A stretch of 9,516 nt of DNA from the NCBI GenBank assembly GCA_011390695.1, contig JAABRW010000430.1, positions 1 to 9,516 on the forward strand. The letters run 5' to 3'. The stretch comes from Desulfotignum sp. Its GTDB lineage: Bacteria; Desulfobacterota; Desulfobacteria; Desulfobacterales; Desulfobacteraceae. The notes beneath the pieces were generated by a model, which searched no databases, was not told the DNA's origin, and worked only from the letters and a program-made list of their open reading frames with translations. Both the position numbers and the translations under genes were made by a program. Shown here one piece after another: positions 1-6,920 of this stretch; within the stretch, counting starts at the first letter, position 1, and each line of letters begins with the position of its first letter.

Positions 1-243
1 GACTGGCAGGACATCACCTACAAATGCTGTCTGCCCCATGACCTTTCATATGGTTATGGGGAACCGGGAAACGAGATTGAAAGAGAACGCGTGGATCTGA
101 AATTTTACAGTGATCTGATCACCAAAGCCGGCATGAAAAAATGGCTGGCCTCGGCCTTTCTTGCTGCTGTCCGTGCCGGTGGCAGGGAGGAACTCGGCCT
201 GTCTTTTTCGTGGGGGTTTGCTGGAAAAGGGGATACACCATGA
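1..243 (+). CDS. Phospholipase A2-like protein, C-terminal part (5' end outside window)
   Basis: An open frame enters from the left edge and ends at TGA 241-243, giving 80 residues. About 8 residues in it reads KCCLPHDLSYGYG. This resembles the phospholipase A2 active-site signature CCxxHDxC: the paired cysteines, the His-Asp pair and a following Tyr are present, but the last Cys is replaced. An Arg/Glu-rich helix (NEIERERVDLKFYSDL) follows, as in bacterial proteins of this fold where a second Asp helps position the catalytic His. The tail (GGREELGLSFSWGFAGK) is unremarkable. The stop overlaps an ATG (ATGA, 240-243) that opens only a 19-codon frame, so a once-coupled downstream gene may have been lost. 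Lipid hydrolysis is inferred from the motif only. The family call is moderate because the N-terminus is not visible. Confidence 0.5.
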   Translation, partial: DWQDITYKCCLPHDLSYGYGEPGNEIERERVDLKFYSDLITKAGMKKWLASAFLAAVRAGGREELGLSFSWGFAGKGDTP

Positions 244-255
244 AAAATTTTATCC

Positions 256-357
256 AAAAGCGCTGTAAAACCCACTTCCCTTCATGTGGGGGGATATAAC
301 AACATCTCCTTTACCCTGAAAAACGCCGGCCACATTCTGGGCTCCTGCTTTATGTGA
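256..357 (+). pseudogene. Remnant of a beta-CASP metallo-beta-lactamase (RNA exonuclease-type) gene
   Basis: The frame through 256-357 reads up to NISFTLKNAGHILGSCFM and then stops at TGA 355-357. The core NAGHILGS is the conserved motif of beta-CASP MBL ribonucleases (the CPSF/mRNA 3'-end processing-like family), whose His binds the active-site metal. The preceding ISFTLK strand also fits that position in the family. No start codon with a ribosome site is present, and the family is normally over 400 residues long. This is therefore a fragment of about 30 codons with both flanks lost. The motif is specific but the fragment is short, so a chance match cannot be excluded. Confidence 0.4.
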
Positions 358-365
358 TGGCGGAG

Positions 366-478
366 CAAAAGTGCTTACGATGCGTTTTTTATCCCTGAAA
401 ACTGGCCTCTAAGGGTTAAAAAGCGGCTTTTCGGAATTATTTCCCTTTGACAACAGATACTTGACGGGATCAGACCCC
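366..478 (+). repeat. Diverged long direct repeat, copy A
   Basis: This stretch matches 9003-9116 in the same orientation. From CCCTGAAAA (393) to the closing CAGACCCC (ending 478), a hand alignment gives about 64 identical columns of 87 with a single 1-nt gap. The best block is CCCTGAAAAxTGGCCTCTAA. The repeat ends in a GGGATCAGACCCC motif that is a near palindrome. No protein can be read through it. It may be a decayed non-autonomous element or a boundary repeat. Confidence 0.75.
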
Positions 479-547
479 ACAAAAACCACAAAACCACAAA
501 ACCACAAAAAAACCCCACAAAAAACAAAAACAAAACACAAACACACC
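474..547 (+). repeat. 74-nt tract of only A and C with CCACAAAA-like tandem units
   Basis: Every base from 474 to 547 is A or C on the plus strand, so the complement is only G and T. The first half contains near-tandem CCACAAAA units and the second half drifts to CAAAAA and CACA. It begins inside the terminal CAGACCCC of repeat copy A. Translations on either strand are low-complexity artefacts and not genes. Confidence 0.85.
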
Positions 548-559
548 TGCTGCTATGAA

Positions 560-613
560 AACAATGTAATAGCAATTGTGAAAAACACTTCCCACAATTA
601 TGAAAATATTGTT
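560..613. promoter_or_regulatory. Inverted repeat upstream of the exported-protein operon, candidate activator site
   Basis: Outer arms AACAAT (560-565) and ATTGTT (608-613) and inner arms AATTGTG (574-580) and CACAATT (593-599) form a two-part dyad. Each side can be read as CACAATT, nine bases, then TTGTT. CAATTGTGAAAAA (573-585) is the exact reverse complement of a 13-mer upstream of the PEP-CTERM gene. The centre lies about 100 bp before the sigma-54-like -24 element at 680, a usual distance for an enhancer-binding protein site. No gene is visible between 358 and 762. Confidence 0.5.
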
Positions 614-679
614 ATATGCCTGGGTTTCCTGTCTTCCATAAATAGCCATTTGACGGGGTTTTCGTGATATTCCTGTTGG

Positions 680-695
680 AGGCGTGATTATTGCA
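680..695 (+). promoter_or_regulatory. Candidate sigma-54 (-24/-12) promoter of the operon
   Basis: AGGCGTGATTATTGCA fits the TGGCACG-N4-TTGCA consensus. The -24 GG (681-682) and -12 GC (693-694) have exactly 10 bases between them and TTGCA is perfect. The first base is A instead of T and two positions are transitions. Transcription would start near 706, leaving a leader of about 57 nt before the chosen start at 763. Confidence 0.5.
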
Positions 696-745
696 TAAAA
701 GTTCAATTATTCCAGTATTTTGCAAAAGAATTCTTAAAAGGTGCC

Positions 746-751
746 AGGAGG
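746..751 (+). promoter_or_regulatory. Ribosome binding site deciding between two ATG starts
   Basis: AGGAGG at 746-751 is only 2 nt from ATG 754 but 11 nt from ATG 763. Neither spacing is ideal. The second is preferred because two bases is too close for initiation and because the 763 start gives a clean signal peptide with a charged n-region. Confidence 0.6.
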
Positions 752-762
752 AAATGTATATC

Positions 763-3468
763 ATGGAAAAATACCGCAATCTGTTTATAATTTTTTTTGT
801 TGTGCTAATCATTCCGGCTTTGTGTAATGCATCTGACTGGGATTTGGATATTGATGGAGATGTGGATGGAAAAGATTTGTATATGCTGACAGGTACTTTT
901 TCATCAGATTATCTTGCGCCTTTTGCCGCAGCGTTTGGCAGCATGGAATCATTGATTGTAATTTCCGGAAAAGCAATTGCCGGAGTGCCTGTCGCAGGTA
1001 CAATCAATATCAAAGATTCCAGTTATCCAGCCAAAACATCTTTTTCTGCCATTACTTCTGACGGCTCTTACACACTAAACATCGATGAAACCTGGATGCC
1101 GCCATTCCTTATGTGGGCAGAGGGGTGGGTAAACAATAAACTTTTGAGACTTTTGTCATCCTTTGATCTGGAGGAAGGTGCCACAGAAAAAAATATAAAC
1201 ATAACCCCTGCCACTACAGCAATCATTGAATCATCCATGGGAAAGACAGCTTGGGAAATTGATCCTGGGTCAGAATCTGTTCCGAATCAAGATACGGTGG
1301 CACAAATAAAAGCAAAGGTACAAGAAACCTTAACGCATATTTTTGACGTTCTTGGTATTCCAGAGGGTTTTGATCTGTTTGAAAGCCCGATTGCAGAGGT
1401 GGGATCACCAACTGATCAATTGTTTGACATCCTTAGTTTTTCTAAAGACGAACAAGATAATATAATCGTAGCTGATACAATGGATGATACCCAGCAGGTC
1501 GTCATAGATCCTGATGGAGAAATAACTGATCCTTCCGGCGAAATGATTGACAGTGTGGTTCAGACGAATGATGCATTAACCCAGATCAGACAATTCATGA
1601 CAGCATACTATGACCTGTATCAGGATTCTCGGCCTGACCGTGAAACCCTGGAAGCAGAGGTGCTGCCTTATCTGGCAACCGGTTTCCTGGACTTTGGATA
1701 TGGCCGGGAGGATTTTATTACAAGGTTGACAGAAGACGAAACTGCAGGGCCGGTGAATGAACGTTTTGTCGGGTGTGCTATCCTGCGGCCCATGATTACA
1801 CAATATTATGGACTTCAGATGGTTGAGGAAAACCATGACGGGTATTCGGACGCATTATGGGTGTTGATGACATCTGAAATCAACGGTGTTCATTTCACCT
1901 GGCTGTCATCTTTTGTAAATGACGGCAGCACCTGGAAAAGTTATGGAAACAGATTCCCGTTCAGGATTACAGAACGGGCAAGGCCCCGGGCAAGGCAAAT
2001 ACTTTATCCTGCCGGGGCTGTGACGTATCTTTCAGGCCTTCAGTTCTGGCACAATGATATTGGAAATCTTGCATTGAATATGGGGATCACAGATCTGGCA
2101 ATTTTCAACCCCGCCTTTGCCCCGGAAACCATTGACGGGCAAAATTTCAATTGCATCAGGCTCGAAAGAAGGGCAGGTGGTTTGTCTACGTTGTATCGGC
2201 TGAGCAATGTCCCCCATTACTGGTCCGATGATACGCTGTATGAACTGAGCAAGGAAAATGGTGACAGACTTATCGACCTTGATATTTTAGAATCCCAGAA
2301 AACCATGGAGTTTATTGCAATCGGGCTTGATAATGACGGCAATCCGGTCAGGACATGGCTGTATACCATTCCTGAAGCCCCTTTGCCGGTGAGTGAAATT
2401 GAGGCTGATCCTGAAAAATATTTTGCCGCCATTGAACAAGATGAAATTTCTTTTCAGCCTTATGATCCTTTGTCACCTGATGCGTTTGATACATTTCCCG
2501 GGAACGGCGGACTTTTCAGCTGGGTATTCCCATCCAACACAGAGCTTTATCCATCCTGGGCCACGCTGGGGTGGAGTGATGCAAGCTGGAACTGGAATGA
2601 GCTGCAAATGGTGAATCCTGCATGGTATGGCCCCACTGATTTTTTTGCCTGGACATCTGATTTGTTTACACCCGGAGCGACAGCCATATCCCCGAGACAT
2701 GCAGCTTTCTGGATAGTTATGCAGGATACCAGCCAAAGACGTTATCAGGCACGAAAGAATTACGATCCCTGGTCGGACGATCTCATCAGTGTTGAAAACA
2801 ATCACCTGGTTTTTGATGTCAGCCATGAGTGGCGCCCTGAAAATCTCAATCCCGGCTGGTCACGGTTGAATGCAAGGACCCGGATCAGAGGCAAGTATAT
2901 GAACCGGTTTGAAGCTCCCTTTGTGGTGGAAAACGCCTCGGTAACCGGCAATGCCTATGTGGAAACAGAAATCAGGCTTGGGTATCAGCCCCCGGAAGAC
3001 TTTGGAAACGGTGATACCAATTTTATCGGTGTCTGGGTCAGGATTAGATACCAGGATGGAAAGCTTTATTTACAAGGCTTTGTCTGGGGTTCGCGAAATG
3101 CCGATGGAACAGATGTGATATCTCCACCGCCTTCTTCCGGCAACTTTCCCTATGGAAAAGAACTGGCGTTTAACCAGCCCTATAACCTTGCAGTTGAATA
3201 CCTTGAGGGCACCAACCAGCTCATGATCGAATTTTCTGATACCAGCGGCACCTTTCAAAGTGTTTATGACATGGATGATGTGCCTGAATTCAATTCAGAT
3301 AATTTTTCATCGGCTGAGATCCGTACCCGTGTCTTAAGCCTTCAGGAAGCTGGAGATAGCGGCAGTATAAGAGTCCGCATCGATGATACCAGAGTGGATA
3401 ATATCATCTACGATAATTTCACGGGCGGTTTTTCTAACAGCAAATGGGATATCTTGTCTTATGAATAA
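763..3468 (+). CDS. Exported 901-aa protein with N-terminal dockerin-like calcium loop
   Basis: Residues 1-23 (charged MEKYR, hydrophobic core, ending ALCNA) form a Sec signal peptide. The mature chain opens with DLDIDGDVDGKDL (about 27-39), a single dockerin/EF-hand-type calcium loop with acidic residues at positions 1, 3, 5 and 12. Next comes a region of about 100 residues beginning VISGKAIAGVPVAGTI, with a DGSYTLNID motif and a NINITPATTAI stretch. This pattern is known from carboxypeptidase-regulatory or Ig-like modules of bacterial surface proteins. The middle is a large unassigned region rich in Trp and Tyr. The C-terminal 200 residues alternate in beta-strand fashion, like a jelly-roll or LamG-like fold. 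No catalytic motif is recognised. The next gene follows 38 bp later with its own ribosome site, so they are probably co-transcribed. Extending the frame to a TTG at 691 would bury the signal peptide and is rejected. Confidence 0.85.
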   Translation: MEKYRNLFIIFFVVLIIPALCNASDWDLDIDGDVDGKDLYMLTGTFSSDYLAPFAAAFGSMESLIVISGKAIAGVPVAGTINIKDSSYPAKTSFSAITSDGSYTLNIDETWMPPFLMWAEGWVNNKLLRLLSSFDLEEGATEKNINITPATTAIIESSMGKTAWEIDPGSESVPNQDTVAQIKAKVQETLTHIFDVLGIPEGFDLFESPIAEVGSPTDQLFDILSFSKDEQDNIIVADTMDDTQQVVIDPDGEITDPSGEMIDSVVQTNDALTQIRQFMTAYYDLYQDSRPDRETLEAEVLPYLATGFLDFGYGREDFITRLTEDETAGPVNERFVGCAILRPMITQYYGLQMVEENHDGYSDALWVLMTSEINGVHFTWLSSFVNDGSTWKSYGNRFPFRITERARPRARQILYPAGAVTYLSGLQFWHNDIGNLALNMGITDLAIFNPAFAPETIDGQNFNCIRLERRAGGLSTLYRLSNVPHYWSDDTLYELSKENGDRLIDLDILESQKTMEFIAIGLDNDGNPVRTWLYTIPEAPLPVSEIEADPEKYFAAIEQDEISFQPYDPLSPDAFDTFPGNGGLFSWVFPSNTELYPSWATLGWSDASWNWNELQMVNPAWYGPTDFFAWTSDLFTPGATAISPRHAAFWIVMQDTSQRRYQARKNYDPWSDDLISVENNHLVFDVSHEWRPENLNPGWSRLNARTRIRGKYMNRFEAPFVVENASVTGNAYVETEIRLGYQPPEDFGNGDTNFIGVWVRIRYQDGKLYLQGFVWGSRNADGTDVISPPPSSGNFPYGKELAFNQPYNLAVEYLEGTNQLMIEFSDTSGTFQSVYDMDDVPEFNSDNFSSAEIRTRVLSLQEAGDSGSIRVRIDDTRVDNIIYDNFTGGFSNSKWDILSYE

Positions 3469-3506
3469 GTTGAAATGATATTAATCATAAATTGTAAGGA
3501 GGCATT

Positions 3507-5579
3507 ATGAAAAAAAGACGATTTCTACTGTTTATCCTGGCAATTCTGGTCATGGTAGGAGCGTCAGGAGCCATGGCCGCCACCTACACTGTAGACGATG
3601 ACGCACCGGCAGACTATACCAGCATCCAGGCGGCAATCAATGCTGCCGCTGCCGGAGACACCATCCTTGTCAGATCAGGGACCTATGCAGAAACCCTGAC
3701 CTTGAAAAGCGGCGTGGATGTCTTGGGGCAGGGATTTGAAACCACCAAAGTTAAAGGCGGCCACCTGTCCAACGTGGTTGCAGCATATGACGTGGAGGAT
3801 GCTGTTTTCGATGGGTTTACAGTGGCGGACAGCAGGCAGGACAGCGGCTATGCCGGAATCAGAATATCCGGGGGCAGCCTGGTGGTCAGCAATAACCTTG
3901 TCACAAACAACGTGAGCGGCATCCGTATTTCCGGTGGATCTTCATCCATTATCCGGAACAATATCATCACCATTAACGGCATTAACGATGGATATTTGGA
4001 CTATGGCATCATCAGCCTCAATTCTACCCCCCTGATCACCAACAACATTGTGGCCCGCAACAGGGGAGTCGGGGTGTATATCGGATGGCTCGATTCAGAA
4101 GGCACCCGGATTGTCAACAATACCATTGTAGATAATGAAAGCGACGGTATCTGGTGCTACAAATCGGCACCTGTGATCAAAAACAATATCATTGCCGGCA
4201 ATGCTTTCGGCATTGCAGCATCCCATGATACCGCTGCCGTACCCCAGATTTCCTACAACAATGTATGGAACAATGCAGATAACTACAATTCCCAGCAGGG
4301 CGGGGTATCTGCCCCGGGCCCGGGGGATATCTCCGAAGACCCCATGCTCATCCCGCCAGCCTCAAATTTTGTGAGGGGATATTTTCTAAACGAGGAATCC
4401 CCCTGCATCGATGCCGGCGATCCCAATCCTGTTTACAACGATATTGACGGTTCCCGTAACGACATGGGTGCTTATGGTGGCATGGACGGTCTGCCATCAC
4501 CCGGTTTTTCGTCGATAACTTCGGGATTTGTGTTCACCACAGTGGGGAAAATCCCGGTTTCGGAAATTACCCAGACCCCGGGGGATAAGAACGGCCTGGC
4601 CAATGTTTCGTCCCAGGCAGCAGCCGACCTGCACATCTATCCCTATGCTGACGCTCCTTTTGGCGGCAAGCTGTGGATCAGCGGGCTGTTCGGTACAGAT
4701 CCCCTTGACGAACAGGTCCGTTACTACCGTATCATGGTGGCCAGGTGGTCTCCTTTAAGGATGCTATACCAGCCCATTGAAGATACGCTCACCAAGGTGC
4801 TTTATACCATCAATACCGACGGTTCGGTAACTGCCTCCCGGGAGACCATCGGACCTTTGAGCAACTGGAAAAATCTTAAAGGCCTTTACAGGAGGACCGA
4901 AGATGGATACTGGGCCCACAGGGACCTGATGATTGTATGGAATACCGGATGGTTTGAGGACGGGCTGTATTCGCTGACCTGTGAAGCCTATGACAGTTCA
5001 CTAAACAAGATCACCCTTCCGAAAAACGACCTGTCCACCATCACCATAAGGGTCGACAACTCGCCGGTTGAGGCAGCCATTCACAGCGTAACCTATGACA
5101 ACGGAACAGTGATTCCGGAGTGCGGAATCATTACCCTGGCCGACACCCTCGAAAATTTGCGGTTCAATATTTCTGCCTGGCATGCCAATGGTTTTTTGAG
5201 GAATTACAAGCTTTCGGTTCTCTACGGAAAAAATAAGACAGCCGGGTATGTGGTATCTGATCAATACGCTGGTTCCAATGATACAAGCCCGCCGAACTGG
5301 CAGGGAGTCAAGACTGTTTTTGACTCCTGGCCGGCCATGAAGGCAGGTGTCCTTGATCCCTGGCTTGTCAATGGGTGTGCCTATCAGTTTCATCTGCGGG
5401 CCTGGGCCAGAACCACCGATGGATTCACCCATATCCGGTCAGTTGTCTTCAACGACCACTATTACATACAGGTCAATTCCGAAAATACCTGCCGGAGCGA
5501 TCTAAACAACAGCGGCACGGTGGACGGTGCTGATTTGATCATCTTTGCCGATGAATACGGCCGCACGGACTGCCGCTGA
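3507..5579 (+). CDS. Exported parallel beta-helix protein with C-terminal dockerin-like calcium loop
   Basis: AAGGAGG (3496-3502) sits 4 nt before the ATG. Residues 1-24 are a Sec signal peptide (MKKRRFLLFI to GAMA). TYTVDDDAPADYTSIQAAIN and GDTILVRSGTYAE open a right-handed parallel beta-helix of the pectate lyase-like/NosD type. Repeated coils with Asn ladders (SNNLVTNN, IRNNIIT, ITNNIVARN, VNNTIVDN, IKNNIIAGN) run to about residue 240. ESPCIDAGDPNP and the DIDGSRNDMGAYGG cap near residues 300-325 are typical of this family. Residues about 330-650 form Ig-like beta domains. The end (about 662-690) is a single dockerin-like loop, DLNNSGTVDGADL, bracketed by two Cys that could form a disulfide. 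Carbohydrate binding or cleavage is possible, but no catalytic residues can be named from sequence alone. It pairs with the preceding gene in an apparent operon. Confidence 0.88.
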   Translation: MKKRRFLLFILAILVMVGASGAMAATYTVDDDAPADYTSIQAAINAAAAGDTILVRSGTYAETLTLKSGVDVLGQGFETTKVKGGHLSNVVAAYDVEDAVFDGFTVADSRQDSGYAGIRISGGSLVVSNNLVTNNVSGIRISGGSSSIIRNNIITINGINDGYLDYGIISLNSTPLITNNIVARNRGVGVYIGWLDSEGTRIVNNTIVDNESDGIWCYKSAPVIKNNIIAGNAFGIAASHDTAAVPQISYNNVWNNADNYNSQQGGVSAPGPGDISEDPMLIPPASNFVRGYFLNEESPCIDAGDPNPVYNDIDGSRNDMGAYGGMDGLPSPGFSSITSGFVFTTVGKIPVSEITQTPGDKNGLANVSSQAAADLHIYPYADAPFGGKLWISGLFGTDPLDEQVRYYRIMVARWSPLRMLYQPIEDTLTKVLYTINTDGSVTASRETIGPLSNWKNLKGLYRRTEDGYWAHRDLMIVWNTGWFEDGLYSLTCEAYDSSLNKITLPKNDLSTITIRVDNSPVEAAIHSVTYDNGTVIPECGIITLADTLENLRFNISAWHANGFLRNYKLSVLYGKNKTAGYVVSDQYAGSNDTSPPNWQGVKTVFDSWPAMKAGVLDPWLVNGCAYQFHLRAWARTTDGFTHIRSVVFNDHYYIQVNSENTCRSDLNNSGTVDGADLIIFADEYGRTDCR

Positions 5580-5687
5580 TCCGGCACGATTTCATGTCCA
5601 GGCGGCACCGGTTCAGGCAGGCACAGGAAGCTTGATCAGTTAAAACGTAACACGTTCACATTATTACGTGCCCAGAAATCAAAAAAA

Positions 5688-5713
5688 CCAGACATTTTTT
5701 TTAAATGTGCTGG
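5688..5713. other. Hairpin downstream of the operon
   Basis: CCAG (5688-5691) plus ACATTT (5692-5697) pair with AAATGT (5703-5708) and CTGG (5710-5713), leaving G5709 bulged and a T loop. An A7 run precedes the stem, so it could act as a terminator for minus-strand transcription. On the plus strand no T run follows, so its role for the operon is unclear. Confidence 0.35.
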
Positions 5714-5760
5714 ACCACACCGGCTTGATTGCCTGGATACGTCCCCCATGTAACAACTAC

Positions 5761-5800
5761 CCAAGGGCTGACTTGGCATCTCACCCATGTCAGTCCATGG
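5761..5800. other. Long imperfect stem-loop in the intergenic region
   Basis: CCAAGGGCTGAC (5761-5772) pairs with GTCAGTCCATGG (5789-5800): ten Watson-Crick pairs, one G-U and one A-A mismatch around a 16-nt loop. It lies 180 bp after the beta-helix gene. It may be an operon-end structure or part of a small RNA. No U run follows it. Confidence 0.4.
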
Positions 5801-5913
5801 CCGTTCTATAGGAAGCTTGTGACAAAAAGGATTGTTGCCTCAAGGGCGGCGGCCTCTTTCATGGAAAAAAATTACATACATTAGTTACATTATTTACCCA
5901 TTTTCTATGAATT

Positions 5914-5926
5914 TTTTTCACAATTG
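5914..5926 (+). promoter_or_regulatory. Candidate activator site upstream of the PEP-CTERM gene
   Basis: TTTTTCACAATTG is identical to the reverse complement of 573-585 upstream of the other operon. It is followed by AATAATTTGTTTT, which preserves the CACAATT, short spacer, TTGTT layout. It lies about 105 bp before the -24 element at 6029. Confidence 0.5.
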
Positions 5927-5987
5927 AATAATTTGTTTTTTTATGATATGGCCTTTCAAAAATAATTTTCCATTATAAGGTACGCAG

Positions 5988-6018
5988 GCCAAGCGTATTC
6001 GAAAGGTCACGTCTTGGC
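5988..6018. promoter_or_regulatory. Dyad just upstream of the sigma-54-like promoter
   Basis: GCCAAGCGT (5988-5996) pairs with ACG plus CTTGGC (6009-6011 and 6013-6018), leaving T6012 bulged and a 12-nt centre. It ends 11 bp before the -24 element. It may be a protein-binding palindrome. Being upstream of the predicted transcription start, it would not be in the transcript from that promoter. Confidence 0.45.
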
Positions 6019-6028
6019 TATTAAAATC

Positions 6029-6044
6029 TGGAATGAAAATTGCA
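6029..6044 (+). promoter_or_regulatory. Candidate sigma-54 (-24/-12) promoter of the PEP-CTERM gene
   Basis: TGGAATGAAAATTGCA matches TGGCACG-N4-TTGCA with the invariant GG (6030-6031) and GC (6042-6043) separated by the required 10 bases and a perfect TTGCA. Transcription would start near 6055, giving a leader of about 60 nt. Sigma-54 control of PEP-CTERM genes, with the PrsK/PrsR two-component system, is known in exosortase-bearing bacteria. Confidence 0.65.
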
Positions 6045-6115
6045 ATATTTATTTAACGTGTGGTATATATAACGCAATCTATTGTAAACAAATAATTCAA
6101 TTAAGGAGGAAATGA

Positions 6116-6766
6116 ATGAACAAAACCCGGAAATTTTCAAGCTTGGTGGTGAGTTTGTTAGCAGCGATCGCCTTTATCGCGATTGCGAGCACCACTCAGG
6201 CTGCTGTGGCTACGTTCTCGAACATTCTGGATGGTAACGGAGATTCCTCTCTCTTTGATACAACAGCTACAGGAGCGGACCCAACCGATGGCAACATCCT
6301 TAACATCGGGCTCAACGACTTTAGGGCAGAATTCGGAACCATCTCAGCACTTGACACCCTCTCATTCATGATCACGGCACCAGATGGATATTTTATCAAC
6401 GCCCTTACCTACACCGAGTCAGGAAGCGGTTTGACAGCATCTGACGGTGTCGCAATCGCAACCGGTTCAATTGTGGTAAACAACGTCCCGGTTAACTTTT
6501 TAAGCCAGGTTTTCGGCCCAAACAGTGGAAGCGCATGGTCAATTTCACCGATTCTACCCGCTTCCATTTTCAACAACCAGCCATCTGTTGTTGCCGTTTC
6601 TATCGTCAACAGCCTGTTCGCTGTGGGCAGTGATGACAACACATGGATTGAAAAAGATTCTGCAGCATTGACGGTCAATCTCGCGTCTGTCCCGGTCCCT
6701 TCAAGTTTGTTCCTTCTTGGTTCCGGATTGTTCGCAATTACATTCAGAATGAGAAGAAAAGACTAA
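6116..6766 (+). CDS. PEP-CTERM (VPxP-type) exported surface protein
   Basis: The start at 6116 follows AAGGAGGA by 5 nt; the neighbouring ATG at 6112 is in another frame that soon stops. Residues 1-29 (MNKTRKFSSL to STTQA) are a signal peptide. The mature body of about 160 residues is low in charge and rich in Asn, Ser, Thr and Ala, with predicted beta character and no known enzyme motif. The C-terminus carries the full tripartite sorting signal: VPVPSS, a hydrophobic segment with LLGSGL, then the basic RMRRKD. In this family the signal is recognised by an inner-membrane exosortase, and the proteins are usually tied to exopolysaccharide or biofilm matrix. The literal PEP triplet is replaced by VPVP, a common variant in Desulfobacterota. 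It stands alone between its own promoter and terminator. No exosortase gene is in the window. Confidence 0.9.
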   Translation: MNKTRKFSSLVVSLLAAIAFIAIASTTQAAVATFSNILDGNGDSSLFDTTATGADPTDGNILNIGLNDFRAEFGTISALDTLSFMITAPDGYFINALTYTESGSGLTASDGVAIATGSIVVNNVPVNFLSQVFGPNSGSAWSISPILPASIFNNQPSVVAVSIVNSLFAVGSDDNTWIEKDSAALTVNLASVPVPSSLFLLGSGLFAITFRMRRKD

Positions 6767-6803
6767 CCGTCTCCCCCCGGTTACGTATTGTCCCGCCATC
6801 AAT

Positions 6804-6843
6804 AAAAAAAGTCCGGCAGCCACAAGGCTGCCGGACTTTTTTT
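6804..6843. terminator. Strong, potentially bidirectional intrinsic terminator
   Basis: GTCCGGCAGCC (6811-6821), loop ACAA, GGCTGCCGGAC (6826-6836): a perfect 11-bp stem flanked by A7 (6804-6810) and T7 (6837-6843). The A and T runs can extend the stem to 18 bp. It ends the PEP-CTERM transcript and could also stop transcription coming from the IS on the right. Confidence 0.95.
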
Positions 6844-6920
6844 GCAATCGATGTCTCCCGTATTTATCTATCCAGGACGTTTTCCTTGAACAGGATTAAT
6901 CATCTTTTATTGGTCGATGC

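Larger units (their letters stand above)
5922..6102. repeat. 17-bp inverted repeat flanking the PEP-CTERM promoter
   Basis: AATTGAATAATTTGTTT (5922-5938) reappears on the opposite strand as AATTGAATTATTTGTTT (plus-strand 6086-6102), 16 of 17 bases identical. The two copies bracket the dyad at 5988-6018 and the sigma-54-like promoter at 6029-6044. The second copy lies in the mRNA leader just before the ribosome site. Confidence 0.6.

Noticed and set aside
650..678. Sigma-70 promoter from TTGACG at 650
   Set aside because: No -10-like hexamer lies at 16-18 bp spacing; the sigma-54-like element at 680 fits better.
470..706. Minus-strand open frames across the AC tract
   Set aside because: The translation is Phe/Cys/Val/Trp low complexity produced by a G/T-only strand, with no ribosome site.
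2473..2826. 117-codon minus-strand open frame
   Set aside because: It lies wholly antisense within the 901-aa exported protein gene and shows no family features.
3507..4480. Calling the beta-helix protein a pectate lyase
   Set aside because: The fold signature is clear, but the calcium-binding Asp cluster and catalytic Arg of pectate lyases cannot be identified, so no enzyme name is given.
5001..5432. 143-codon minus-strand open frame
   Set aside because: It is antisense to the Ig-like part of the beta-helix protein gene, whose own frame is clearly real.
5981..6020. Resemblance to a cyclic-di-GMP-I (GEMM) riboswitch (ACGCA and ATTCGAAAG)
   Set aside because: The second helix with its conserved receptor and the usual P1 closing stem are missing, and the segment lies upstream of the predicted transcription start.
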